The notes under the pieces were generated by a model, which did not search any database, was not told where the DNA came from, and saw only the letters and a program-made list of their open reading frames with translations. Positions 7,576 through 14,096 of a stretch of 24,027 nucleotides of DNA are shown in pieces; the stretch's first letter is position 1; the number at the start of each line of letters is the position of its first letter. This DNA comes from Aphodosoma sp045126975 (GTDB lineage: Bacteria > Bacteroidota > Bacteroidia > Bacteroidales > Paludibacteraceae). Where the stretch lies: the NCBI GenBank assembly GCA_045126975.1, contig JBGVPL010000047.1:1-24027 (forward strand). Reading direction: 5' to 3'. The position numbers and the translations under genes are program-made.

Positions 7576-7734
7576 TTTTTCTGACAGAAAGATATTTTTT
7601 TAAGACAGAATGACATAAGGGCATAATTTTTTCTTTACATACGCCTTGCTACGTCTGAGACGTATCTTGGCGGAAGAAAGACAGACTTTTGGACGTTAGT
7701 TTTTCTGGCATAAAGATATAAATATTTCTAAACG
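7576..7734. other. Gene-free stretch with an imperfect hairpin
   Basis: This AT-rich stretch lies between the DsrE-like stop and the bidirectional terminator. It holds TACGTCT/AGACGTA around 7650-7664, flanked by CGCC (7642-7645) and GGCG (7669-7672), which could fold into one hairpin. No ORF, promoter or heptamer array is convincing. Confidence 0.4.
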
Positions 7735-7804
7735 TAAATTCCCATAAATTAGACGTAAATTGTGTTTTCGATTTATGACTAATTTATGGGAATTTATTTT
7801 TTTT
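7735..7804. terminator. Strong convergent terminator with perfect 18-bp stem
   Basis: Positions 7735-7752 and 7779-7796 are exact reverse complements (TAAATTCCCATAAATTAG on the left), separated by 26 nt. T8 follows at 7797-7804 on the plus side. It lies between the convergent DsrE-like (+) and BASS transporter (-) genes and probably ends both transcripts, though the minus side has no T run next to the stem. Confidence 0.8.
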
Positions 7805-7812
7805 GAGCTTTT

Positions 7813-8757
7813 TTATTGTTTTTTGCGAGCAAGGTAGAGTTGTGTGGAGTTGAAGAAGTTTTGCCAAATGACATATAATCCAGGTGCAAGAGCCGTTACA
7901 GGATTGAGATAGGCTGTGCAAATCCAAATGGCGAGGATGGTGTTTTTTTGTCCAAGTGATTGTCCGCATGCAATAGTGTCTTTAGAGGCTTTGCCAATGG
8001 CTTTGCCTGTGAAGAATTGGAATAAACAGGCTATGAGTGAGCCGATTGAAAGTAGAATTAGGGTGTGAGTGTCGGTAGGTTCTTCGATGAGTGAACGTAC
8101 GGTCATGCCCATTGCAATGGTGAGAGCAATAGCCCACATGTAGAATGCCAAACCGCTGATAGAGGTGAGTTTGGCATTTATTTTTGGTAGCCACCAGCGG
8201 ATTAGTTGTGCTAACAGGAATGGGCATATTAGGAGAGGGAATATTCTGCCCATGATGTGCATGAAAGCGGAGAGGAATTGAGAATTGAGAATTGAGATAC
8301 CCCCTCCCCCTTCGGGTACTCCCCCTAAGACAGGGGGAGAATATAGTGTGTCGGTGGTAATTAGAGGGAATAGGGCAGGAATTACGAATGCTACTGCGAT
8401 GTTGCAGAGGAGGGTGTAGGTGGTGATACTGGCTACATTTCCTCCGAGTTTGCCAGTTACGACAGCTGCTGCTGTGGCGGTAGGGCAGATGATGCAAATC
8501 ATCATGCCTTGTGCTACAATAGGGTCGAATGGTGCTAATAGGTAATATATTGCTATTGCTCCGATGATTTCGATGCTGAGCAAGTAGAGATGTGATAGGC
8601 GTGGGCGGAGCTCACGGAGCGATATTTTGCTAAATGTGAGCAATAACATCGTGAAAATGAGGTATGGAGTGATGAATGATAGATAGCCCATCACTTTGTA
8701 GCCCAACGCCCCAACGAGCATTGCTATTGGTAGTGTCCAATTTTTTAGAAAGTTCAT
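7813..8757 (-). CDS. BASS family (bile acid:sodium symporter-like) transporter with repeat insertion
   Basis: The 314-residue integral membrane protein has about ten hydrophobic helices. CPTATAAAVVTGKLGGN (91-107) and the late GQSLGQKNT motif fit the crossover regions of the BASS/ASBT fold, which imports organic anions with sodium; the substrate cannot be told. Residues about 140-161 (SPPVLGGVPEGGGG then ISILNSQF) are encoded by the reverse strand of an intergenic repeat found twice more in the window, inserted in frame in a loop between membrane segments. The insertion probably adds an extra-membrane loop of about 22 residues and may or may not affect function. It has the same strand as the MFS gene upstream, 144 bp away. 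Confidence 0.82.
   Translation of the reverse strand: MNFLKNWTLPIAMLVGALGYKVMGYLSFITPYLIFTMLLLTFSKISLRELRPRLSHLYLLSIEIIGAIAIYYLLAPFDPIVAQGMMICIICPTATAAAVVTGKLGGNVASITTYTLLCNIAVAFVIPALFPLITTDTLYSPPVLGGVPEGGGGISILNSQFLSAFMHIMGRIFPLLICPFLLAQLIRWWLPKINAKLTSISGLAFYMWAIALTIAMGMTVRSLIEEPTDTHTLILLSIGSLIACLFQFFTGKAIGKASKDTIACGQSLGQKNTILAIWICTAYLNPVTALAPGLYVIWQNFFNSTQLYLARKKQ
8276..8339. repeat. Composite repeat copy A: heptamer AATTGAG x3 + double-hairpin, inside a CDS
   Basis: Three AATTGAG units (8276-8296) are followed by the 41-bp C/G-rich repeat (8299-8339), which starts ACCCCCTCCCCC and ends in CTCCCCC-TAAGACA-GGGGGAG, a 7-bp stem. It lies in frame within the BASS transporter gene and is read on the opposite strand, where no stop codon occurs. 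The heptamer is the same unit as the array after the TPR gene (15503-15530). Confidence 0.9.
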
Positions 8758-8758
8758 A

Positions 8759-8836
8759 TGAATGAGAAATTAGGAATGAGGAATGAGGAGTTACATACCC
8801 CCTCCCCTGCGGGGACTCCCCCTAACTTAGAGGGAG
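8759..8836. repeat. Composite repeat copy B: heptamer array + double-hairpin
   Basis: Heptamers TGAATGA, GAAATTA, GGAATGA, GGAATGA, GGAGTTA (8759-8793) begin 2 nt from the BASS start codon. The 40-bp repeat (8797-8836) follows, with CCCC-TGC-GGGG and then CTCCC/GGGAG arms. It lies between two minus-strand genes, in the same orientation as copies A and C. Confidence 0.88.
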
Positions 8837-8851
8837 AATTTGGCATGGCTC

Positions 8852-8907
8852 GTTATATTTAGTACTCTGTAATCTATAATCTGTACTATACACTCTGTAC
8901 TTTATCT
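8852..8907 (-). repeat. Heptamer array starting at the MFS stop codon
   Basis: Read on the minus strand: AGATAAA, GTACAGA, GTGTATA, GTACAGA, TTATAGA, TTACAGA, GTACTAA, ATATAAC. These are eight units of exactly 7 nt, and the first contains the MFS stop TAA. Units are diverged but share the xTAxAGA shape. Confidence 0.8.
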
Positions 8908-10107
8908 AAGTTTGTTGCGGTTGAAGTGGGGTCCTACATAGAGGGTAAAATATATGGCAGAGATGAGACAGAGTGTACCACCGATGAGGTAGGCGTAGGC
9001 AAATGAGGTGTGTTGCGACACTATGCCTCCGAGTACGAGTCCAAGACCGATACCGACATCCCAAGAGGTGAGGTAGGTTGAATTGGCTGTGCCTCGTTGG
9101 TTATGCTCTGCGAGGTTGACAAACAGCGTGTTATAGGCTGGGAATATGATGCCAAAGCCTACTCCGACGAAGAGTGCTATGGTGCAGAATATAAGACTGA
9201 GCGCAGAGTGGAAATGTTGACTGATAGGTAGGCATGCAGCAAGTCCGAAGTAGCAGATGAGTACGATTATGATGCCTACTGAAATGACTTGCGACACATA
9301 GCCTTTATCGACTAATTTGCCTGAGAATATGCGTGAGGTCATCATACCTGCAGCCATGAATGTAAAGAATAATCCGCTTGAGATAGAGAGGTTTAACTCT
9401 TGAGCATAGACGGCAATATAGGTGGATGTGATGCCGTAAGGTACTGAGAGCATGAGCAGAGCCAATCCTGCGGGCAAACCTTTGATAAGTAAAAAACGGT
9501 CGAGCGAGATAGGCGGACGTTTGACTGGTGGTTTCTGTTTTGTGCGAACAATAGAAGCCAATGTAAGTCCGATAGAGCCAGTGATGATGGCTATGAAAAA
9601 TATAGAGTTAAATGAGAAATATTCGTGGAGGAATAGACCGACCATAGGTCCGAAAGCCATAGCAATGTTATTGGCAAGTCCGTAATAGCCAAGACCTTCG
9701 CCACGACGTTCAGAAGGCATGATGTCGATAACCACGGTGTTGCCACCTACTGTTACGATGCCAAACATAAGTCCTTGTAGTGCACGGACAATGATTACCA
9801 TAAAAAGCGAAACCGAGACAATATAGCCACCGAAAAAGAGAACAAAGAAGAAATATGTGGCAACATATAGAGGCTTACGAGCCATTGCGTCAAGCAGATA
9901 GCCAGCAAAAGGACGGATAGTGAGAGCGGCAACCGTATAGCATGCTAAAACAATACCGATGAGTGAGTTTGGAGTATTGAAAATCTCTTTAAGGTAGAAA
10001 GGCAAGATAGGCATGATGAGATAGAAAGCAAAGAAAAGCATAAAATTTGCCCCCAGCATCGCCCAATAACTACCAGTGAAAAGTTGTGGTTTTATTGTGT
10101 TAGTCAT
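8902..10107 (-). CDS. Major facilitator superfamily transporter
   Basis: The 401-residue protein has about twelve hydrophobic segments in two halves joined by a basic, Pro-rich loop (about 190-200, TKQKPPVKRPPIS). The loop between helices 2 and 3 (GYLLDAMARKP, about 69-79) is a variant of MFS motif A, G-x3-D-x2-G-R-K/R. The helix 4-5 region RALQGLMFG fits drug-efflux-like MFS families, so export of a small molecule is likely but the substrate is unknown. It starts 9 bp after the stop of the phosphoesterase gene upstream, so the defence-like operon could read into it. An array of heptamers begins at its stop codon and no hairpin terminator is seen. Confidence 0.88.
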   Translation of the reverse strand: MTNTIKPQLFTGSYWAMLGANFMLFFAFYLIMPILPFYLKEIFNTPNSLIGIVLACYTVAALTIRPFAGYLLDAMARKPLYVATYFFFVLFFGGYIVSVSLFMVIIVRALQGLMFGIVTVGGNTVVIDIMPSERRGEGLGYYGLANNIAMAFGPMVGLFLHEYFSFNSIFFIAIITGSIGLTLASIVRTKQKPPVKRPPISLDRFLLIKGLPAGLALLMLSVPYGITSTYIAVYAQELNLSISSGLFFTFMAAGMMTSRIFSGKLVDKGYVSQVISVGIIIVLICYFGLAACLPISQHFHSALSLIFCTIALFVGVGFGIIFPAYNTLFVNLAEHNQRGTANSTYLTSWDVGIGLGLVLGGIVSQHTSFAYAYLIGGTLCLISAIYFTLYVGPHFNRNKLR

Positions 10108-10116
10108 TTTAGTAAT

Positions 10117-10869
10117 TTATTTTAATTCTTGTAATTCCATAATATCGAGCATTACAAATTTAGTTTTATTAATATGAGCTTGCCATGATTGATGAAAATG
10201 AGCATAATACCAATTGGTTATTTTGTGATTATTAGATTTTAATTTTTTAAGTATTAAATCCATTGTTTTGCGTTCTTGATCACAATCATTTAATAACTGT
10301 TTGTCGTAATTAGCCCAAGTTATTAAACCTAATTTGGTTTGTAATTCACAAAAAGAAGGTGCTGTGTGTGAAATTACGGTATCAATATTTATGTTTTCTA
10401 ATTTAAGTTCATTAAGTTTAGTTTCATTAAAGTATGGCGGTTCGTCTATCCAATATAATTCTCTGTTATTAATAGTCATTTCTTGTTTTCTCCAATATCT
10501 ATCAATTGAAATGGCTCCACCAACGCATAAGATATTATGATTGCATGCTTGTATAATAGAATAATCGGGTATTGTGCGCCATCTTTTATGGTTTATTTTT
10601 TCTTCTCCATTGAAGTATAAAGGATTATCATGATTGCCTCTAACCATTGCAATCCAATTGTTGTGAGAGGATAAACGTTTTTGTATTTTGTTGAATATTC
10701 GTTCATAGTAGTTTCTTTTTGCGAATCCAAATCCACAGTCTCCAGCTACAATAACTAATGTGTCAGACATTTGATATTGCATAGTAATTTTGTAAACTAA
10801 TGTTTCAAAATCACCATGAATATCGCCACATATAACTATAGATTTAGCTTGAGGATATGATAGTATCAT
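10117..10869 (-). CDS. Calcineurin-like metallophosphoesterase
   Basis: The 250-residue protein has the full metal-binding set of the calcineurin-like family: GDIHG (15-19), GDCG (43-46), GNHD (78-81), SHTAP (167-171) and AHFH (223-226, in place of G-H-x-H). It probably hydrolyses a phosphodiester or phosphomonoester with two metal ions in the cytoplasm; the substrate is unknown. Its ATG overlaps the nucleotidyltransferase stop by 4 nt (ATGA), so the two are translationally coupled. That coupling suggests it acts on the product or target of the nucleotidyltransferase, for example by removing added nucleotides; this is inference. The gene is low in GC, like the other two in the operon and unlike the MFS gene downstream, which suggests the operon was acquired as a block. 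Confidence 0.9.
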   Translation of the reverse strand: MILSYPQAKSIVICGDIHGDFETLVYKITMQYQMSDTLVIVAGDCGFGFAKRNYYERIFNKIQKRLSSHNNWIAMVRGNHDNPLYFNGEEKINHKRWRTIPDYSIIQACNHNILCVGGAISIDRYWRKQEMTINNRELYWIDEPPYFNETKLNELKLENINIDTVISHTAPSFCELQTKLGLITWANYDKQLLNDCDQERKTMDLILKKLKSNNHKITNWYYAHFHQSWQAHINKTKFVMLDIMELQELK

Positions 10870-11540
10870 AGTTTTAAAATTTCGATTATAAGATTAACTC
10901 TATCTTCTTCACCAATAGGTAGGACACATTCAATTTCTTCTCTAATATTGGATCTTTTAAGTAGTAGATTAAACTGTTGTGTAATGTATTCTTTTACTTT
11001 TTTTTCGGTATCGGTTAATCTGGTTTTAAATTCAGGGCAATAATTAAGTACGTATATTAAATCTTCAAAATCGTGTGATGTGCGTAAATCATTTCCCCCT
11101 CTACCTAAAATAGCATCTAATTTTGTTGCGATGTAATATGTGACTGGTAAAATATATATTGTTTTTCCTGAAGGCAAACAATATTTTTCTTTTTTATTAA
11201 TACCAGGGCGATACCATTGATTGCTGAAACCTAAAATTTTTTCATCATCAGGCATAATGTCAACAATGTTATTTTTATATATCCATCTGCAAATAGGAGC
11301 ACCATTTGATATGTCATTTTGAAATTTGTGTTGTCGTAACAATTCGCAAAATTTTTCATATTCAGAGTAAGAGTATAGTTCAACGACACAATCTACATCT
11401 AATGTTGCACGTGGTTCTACTGCCGTTGGATCTGATGCGTATAAACCTACAGTAGAACCACCAACAAATACAACTTGGTCATTTAAGTCTTGTAATCCAT
11501 CTGCAATATTCTGTAATCTTTCAATGTTAGATATTTCCAT
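10866..11540 (-). CDS. AbiEii-like nucleotidyltransferase
   Basis: The 224-residue protein carries the minimal nucleotidyltransferase signature: FVGGST (25-30), then LDVD (47-50) giving D48 and D50, and a third acidic site in VDIMPDD (93-99, D94). ATKLDAILGRGGNDLRTSHDFEDL downstream fits the helical part of AbiEii/AbiGii-type proteins, here split in naming only: its key residues are K, D and the R-x-S-x-D cluster. Family members include toxins that add nucleotides to tRNA or other targets. Its start overlaps the HTH gene by 14 nt and its end overlaps the phosphoesterase gene by 4 nt. It could be the toxin of a regulator/NTase pair, but an enzyme with a housekeeping target is not excluded. Confidence 0.8.
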   Translation of the reverse strand: MEISNIERLQNIADGLQDLNDQVVFVGGSTVGLYASDPTAVEPRATLDVDCVVELYSYSEYEKFCELLRQHKFQNDISNGAPICRWIYKNNIVDIMPDDEKILGFSNQWYRPGINKKEKYCLPSGKTIYILPVTYYIATKLDAILGRGGNDLRTSHDFEDLIYVLNYCPEFKTRLTDTEKKVKEYITQQFNLLLKRSNIREEIECVLPIGEEDRVNLIIEILKL

Positions 11541-12039
11541 AGTTGCTTAATCGTTTTTTTAGTTCTAAAATAGCAATCTCTCTTTCTCGAACACGTCCTA
11601 TTCGTAAGGCATCAACTAAAACTAATAATTGGTATAATTCATTGTCTTCTTCTACAATTTTAGGTACGATATTGTATAGTGGTTCTATTGATTGTCCTCT
11701 GCTATTACCTTTGTTATAAGGCCAAACGTATTGATCTTTTGATGCTGAAATGGTTTCTTTTAGTGGTGATGCCGAAATGAAAGTTGCAGTACCTCTTACT
11801 ACTTTACCTAATGTTATCGGAAATACATATTTAATGCCATGTATCAAAAATTCTTGTAAAGCTAAAATATTTACATGTTTTTTGTTGATATCAATCAATT
11901 GAGCTATTTTACATCGTTCTAAACTTTCACTTACATTAGATGTGCTTATGTTCAGAGAAGAGGCGAGTTCTCTTACATTTAAATTTTTTCCTAAAGAGGT
12001 TGTTTTTTTTAATAAAATAATGATGTCTTGGGGTTTCAT
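11527..12039 (-). CDS. Winged-HTH regulator, putative antitoxin/repressor of the NTase operon
   Basis: The 170-residue protein is read from the ATG at 12039; the longer frame to 12096 would need a TTG and run through the operator. Residues about 22-50 (VRELASSLNISTSNVSESLERCKIAQLI) form a helix-turn-helix; the middle segment (about 75-125) with IVVRG-like and VWPYNKG motifs and a C-terminal helix (VDALRIGRVRERE) recall a family of HTH proteins regularly encoded next to AbiEii-like nucleotidyltransferases. It is first in a three-gene operon. A perfect 10-bp inverted repeat lies 32 bp upstream of its start, just past the promoter, so it likely represses its own operon. Antitoxin activity is inferred only from context. 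Confidence 0.78.
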   Translation of the reverse strand: MKPQDIIILLKKTTSLGKNLNVRELASSLNISTSNVSESLERCKIAQLIDINKKHVNILALQEFLIHGIKYVFPITLGKVVRGTATFISASPLKETISASKDQYVWPYNKGNSRGQSIEPLYNIVPKIVEEDNELYQLLVLVDALRIGRVREREIAILELKKRLSNYGNI

Positions 12040-12070
12040 ATTGCTGATTTTTATTTTGTTATGTGATTTT

Positions 12071-12094
12071 GTTCGCTGTTCGCAAACAGCGAAC
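12071..12094. promoter_or_regulatory. Perfect inverted-repeat operator
   Basis: GTTCGCTGTT (12071-12080) and AACAGCGAAC (12085-12094) are exact reverse complements with a 4-nt spacer. The site lies between the minus-strand -7 box (12105-12112) and the HTH start codon (12039), about at the transcription start, the expected place for a repressor site. Its GC content stands out from the AT-rich surroundings. Confidence 0.8.
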
Positions 12095-12104
12095 AAAACT
12101 GAGA

Positions 12105-12144
12105 CAAAGGTAATGTATTTTTTTTAAATAACCAAACAAAGGTA
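12105..12144 (-). promoter_or_regulatory. Duplicated minus-strand promoter of the HTH-NTase-phosphoesterase operon
   Basis: On the minus strand TACCTTTG occurs twice as a -7 element, at 12112-12105 and at 12144-12137. The plus-strand direct repeat ACAAAGGTAATGTATTTTT (12104-12122 and 12136-12154, 32-bp period) holds both. The inner box has a -33 TTTG at 12136-12133 with 20 bp spacing. The outer box lacks a clear -33. Confidence 0.7.
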
Positions 12145-12206
12145 ATGTATTTTTGTTATATGTATAAAAAGTATTAAAAAAATTATGATTTGTGGATTAA
12201 AATAAG

Positions 12207-12214
12207 TATCTTTG
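12207..12214 (+). promoter_or_regulatory. -7 element for the SPOR lipoprotein gene
   Basis: TATCTTTG matches TAnnTTTG 26 bp upstream of the ATG at 12241. A TTTG at 12189-12192 is only 14 bp upstream, short of the usual spacing, so the -33 is uncertain. The promoter is divergent from the HTH operon promoter. Confidence 0.55.
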
Positions 12215-12240
12215 TAGATTAATAAGTAAATGTATTTGAA

Positions 12241-12831
12241 ATGAAACAAAAATCAATAGTTTTGGTAGTTGTAGCATCTGTGTTAGTGATGTTTACAAGT
12301 TGTAAGATACAGGATGCGCCGGGTGCGTATCAGCGTGCAAAAGGGCGTATTACTGTAGAGGAATTGGAGAAACAGAATGAGAAAAAGCCAGAAGTGGCTC
12401 CTGCACCAACGCCTGTGGTGCGTGAAGTAGAGGAGAAAGTAGTGGCTCCTAAGCAAGAAACAGTTAAGGAACCTGTGTTTGTACCAACTCCTGTTGTTAC
12501 ACCTCAACCAGAGCCAGAACCAGAGCCTGCTCCTGAAGTAGTTGAAGAGAAAGAGGTTACTCGTGCAGAGAAATTTGAGGTGATTGAAGAACAAAAAGAT
12601 GTTGTGGTATTGAAAAAATATCACGTTGTGATTGGTTCGTTTGGCAATAAAGATAATGCATTGAGATTGCAAGGGCAAATGAAACCTCAGTATGAGCCAA
12701 TTATTGTGCGAAATGAAAAAGGTATGTATCGCGTATTGCTTATGACATACGACACATATAAAGAGGCGAAGACAAAAATAGTAGAGATTAGAGAACAATT
12801 TCCTGATGCGTGGGTTTTGATTAGGGAATAA
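12241..12831 (+). CDS. SPOR-domain lipoprotein
   Basis: The 196-residue protein starts with a signal peptide ending in a lipobox (VMFTSC, Cys21), so it should be lipid-anchored in an envelope membrane. A long Pro/Glu/Val-rich linker (about 45-110) follows, and then a SPOR domain (about 125-196; KKYHVVIGSFGNKDNA, then YRVLLMTYDTYKEA). SPOR domains bind denuded peptidoglycan glycans at the division septum; the linker would span the periplasm. Similar proteins are common in Bacteroidales and may act in division or cell-wall remodelling. Its last codons, G-GAA-TAA, form the first unit of a GGAATAA heptamer array. Confidence 0.88.
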   Translation: MKQKSIVLVVVASVLVMFTSCKIQDAPGAYQRAKGRITVEELEKQNEKKPEVAPAPTPVVREVEEKVVAPKQETVKEPVFVPTPVVTPQPEPEPEPAPEVVEEKEVTRAEKFEVIEEQKDVVVLKKYHVVIGSFGNKDNALRLQGQMKPQYEPIIVRNEKGMYRVLLMTYDTYKEAKTKIVEIREQFPDAWVLIRE

Positions 12832-12880
12832 GGAACAAGGAACAAGGAATAAGGAATAAGGAATAAGGAATAAGGAGTAG
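12825..12880 (+). repeat. Heptamer array GGAATAA (8 units) including the stop codon
   Basis: Units are GGAATAA, GGAACAA x2, GGAATAA x4 and GGAGTAG, each exactly 7 nt. The first unit contains the SPOR lipoprotein stop TAA (12829-12831). As 7 is not a multiple of 3, the array supplies stops in all three frames. Confidence 0.92.
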
Positions 12881-12887
12881 GGATTTA

Positions 12888-12927
12888 ACCCCCTCCCCTG
12901 CGGGGACTCCCCCTAAGACAGGGGGAG
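12888..12927. repeat. Double-hairpin repeat copy C
   Basis: This 40-bp repeat is nearly identical to the one at 8797-8836: ACCCCCTCCCC-TGC-GGGG followed by ACTCCCCC-TAAGACA-GGGGGAG. It forms a 4-bp and a 7-bp stem. It follows the GGAATAA array after 7 nt and precedes the RNase Z gene by 94 bp. Confidence 0.9.
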
Positions 12928-13021
12928 AAATCGGGAAGTTAAACTTTGGTAGTAGTTTTAAGAATTTTACTTAGGAAATAAGTCTTGTTACTCGCTACTT
13001 ATTACTAAATATTTAAAAAAT

Positions 13022-13936
13022 TTGAGTGAATTAAAATTGACAATATTGGGTTCGGGATCGGCATTGCCTCGTGGTGATGCCTTTCATACGTCGCAGGTGT
13101 TGGAGATGCGCAATAAACAATTTATGATTGATTGTGGCGAGGGTGCGCAGATAAGGATGCGACAGAATTGTGTGCATACAGCACGATTGAACCATATATT
13201 TATCAGTCACTTGCATGGCGACCATTGCTTTGGATTGATAGGGTTGATTTCTACGCTTGGTATGCTTGGTCGTACTGCAGATATTACTATTCATTCACAT
13301 CCCGATTTGGAGGGGTTGCTTGCTCCGCAAGTGAAATATTTCTGTTCAGAATTTCCGTTTGAAGTGAAATTTGAACCATTTGCACCATATAAAAGTGAGG
13401 TGATATATGATGATAGAAGTGTGAAAATAACCACTTTACCATTAAAACATCGTGTGCCATCAAGTGGTTTTTTGTTTGAGGAGAAACCAACTGAAAGACA
13501 TTTAGTGAAGAAGATGTTAGATGCGTATGAAGTGCCGTTGGTGCAATATCGTGCTATTAAGGCTGGTGCTGATTTTGTTACTCCTGATGGAGAGGTAGTG
13601 CCAAATCATAGATTGACAACAGACCCTACACCACCTAAGCGATTTGCGTATATGTCAGATACGGCATATATCGAAAAGCATTTAGATTTGATACATGGTG
13701 TGGATTGTTTGTATCATGAATCTACATTTTTGAGAGAAGATGCAGCACGCATAAAAGCTACGTTGCATAGCAGTGCAGCACAAGCGGCTGCATTGGCTAA
13801 AAAAGCAGAGGTTAAACAATTGATAATAGGTCATTATTCAGCTCGATACGATGACCGAAGTGTGTTTCTTGATGAAGCACGAGCAATATTCCCAAATACT
13901 CAAGCTGCGTTTGATGGAGCTGTGTATAATTTTTAG
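13022..13936 (+). CDS. rnz: Ribonuclease Z (tRNA 3' processing endonuclease)
   Basis: The 304-residue protein of the metallo-beta-lactamase fold removes 3' trailers from tRNA precursors in the cytoplasm. It shows LTILGSGSALP at its start, SHLHGDH (62-68; H63, H65, D67, H68 as zinc ligands), a central LPLKHRVPSSGFLFEE segment (substrate-binding region typical of RNase Z), YMSDTAY and HESTF, and the C-terminal GHYSARY. The length equals the usual short-form enzyme. The start is TTG: no ATG or GTG is in frame nearby upstream, and the fold begins immediately. It stands alone between repeat-rich spacers. An AGTTAGG array begins within its stop codon. Confidence 0.95.
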   Translation: MSELKLTILGSGSALPRGDAFHTSQVLEMRNKQFMIDCGEGAQIRMRQNCVHTARLNHIFISHLHGDHCFGLIGLISTLGMLGRTADITIHSHPDLEGLLAPQVKYFCSEFPFEVKFEPFAPYKSEVIYDDRSVKITTLPLKHRVPSSGFLFEEKPTERHLVKKMLDAYEVPLVQYRAIKAGADFVTPDGEVVPNHRLTTDPTPPKRFAYMSDTAYIEKHLDLIHGVDCLYHESTFLREDAARIKATLHSSAAQAAALAKKAEVKQLIIGHYSARYDDRSVFLDEARAIFPNTQAAFDGAVYNF

Positions 13937-13969
13937 TTAGGAGTTAGGAGTTGGGAGTGAGAAGTTGGG
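13935..13969 (+). repeat. Heptamer array AGTTAGG starting in the rnz stop codon
   Basis: Units AGTTAGG x2, AGTTGGG, AGTGAGA, AGTTGGG run without gaps; the first two bases of the first unit are the AG of the rnz stop TAG. Confidence 0.85.
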
Positions 13970-13979
13970 TGTTAAAAAA

Positions 13980-14011
13980 GGATAGACCTAATCTCGCGAT
14001 TTGATCTATCC
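13980..14011 (-). terminator. Hairpin with T run only on the minus side
   Basis: GGATAGA (13980-13986) pairs with TCTATCC (14005-14011), with an inner AATC/GATT stem. A6 precedes it on the plus strand, so it looks like a terminator for minus-strand transcription, yet no minus-strand gene is near. It could instead be a folded leader element for the next gene. Confidence 0.4.
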
Positions 14012-14030
14012 ACCAAAATGTTTAACCAAA

Positions 14031-14070
14031 ATATATTTCATATTGAAATGAAATATATAAATTACGTTTG
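14031..14070 (+). promoter_or_regulatory. Promoter with overlapping palindrome before the TPR/PD40 gene
   Basis: ATATATTTCAT (14031-14041) and ATGAAATATAT (14048-14058) are perfect inverted repeats. TACGTTTG (14063-14070) matches the -7 element, 26 bp upstream of the ATG. ATTG at 14042-14045, in the palindrome loop, is a weak -33 with 17 bp spacing. A repressor or activator bound here could control the promoter. Confidence 0.5.
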
Positions 14071-14096
14071 CAATAATTGTACCAAATTAGAATAAA

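Noticed and set aside
7650..7664. TACGTCTGAGACGTA palindrome as an operator
   Set aside because: It has no promoter near it; with the CGCC/GGCG flanks a simple RNA hairpin is as likely, so no regulatory claim is made.
12040..12096. Extended start of the HTH regulator
   Set aside because: It needs a TTG and would be translated through the operator palindrome, upstream of the HTH family region.
12283..12798. 171-residue minus-strand frame opposite the SPOR lipoprotein
   Set aside because: It is the antisense shadow of a Pro/Glu-rich linker; the plus frame has lipobox, SPOR domain and promoter.
12825..12880. CRISPR-like array
   Set aside because: Units are contiguous 7-mers with no spacers and no cas genes are nearby.
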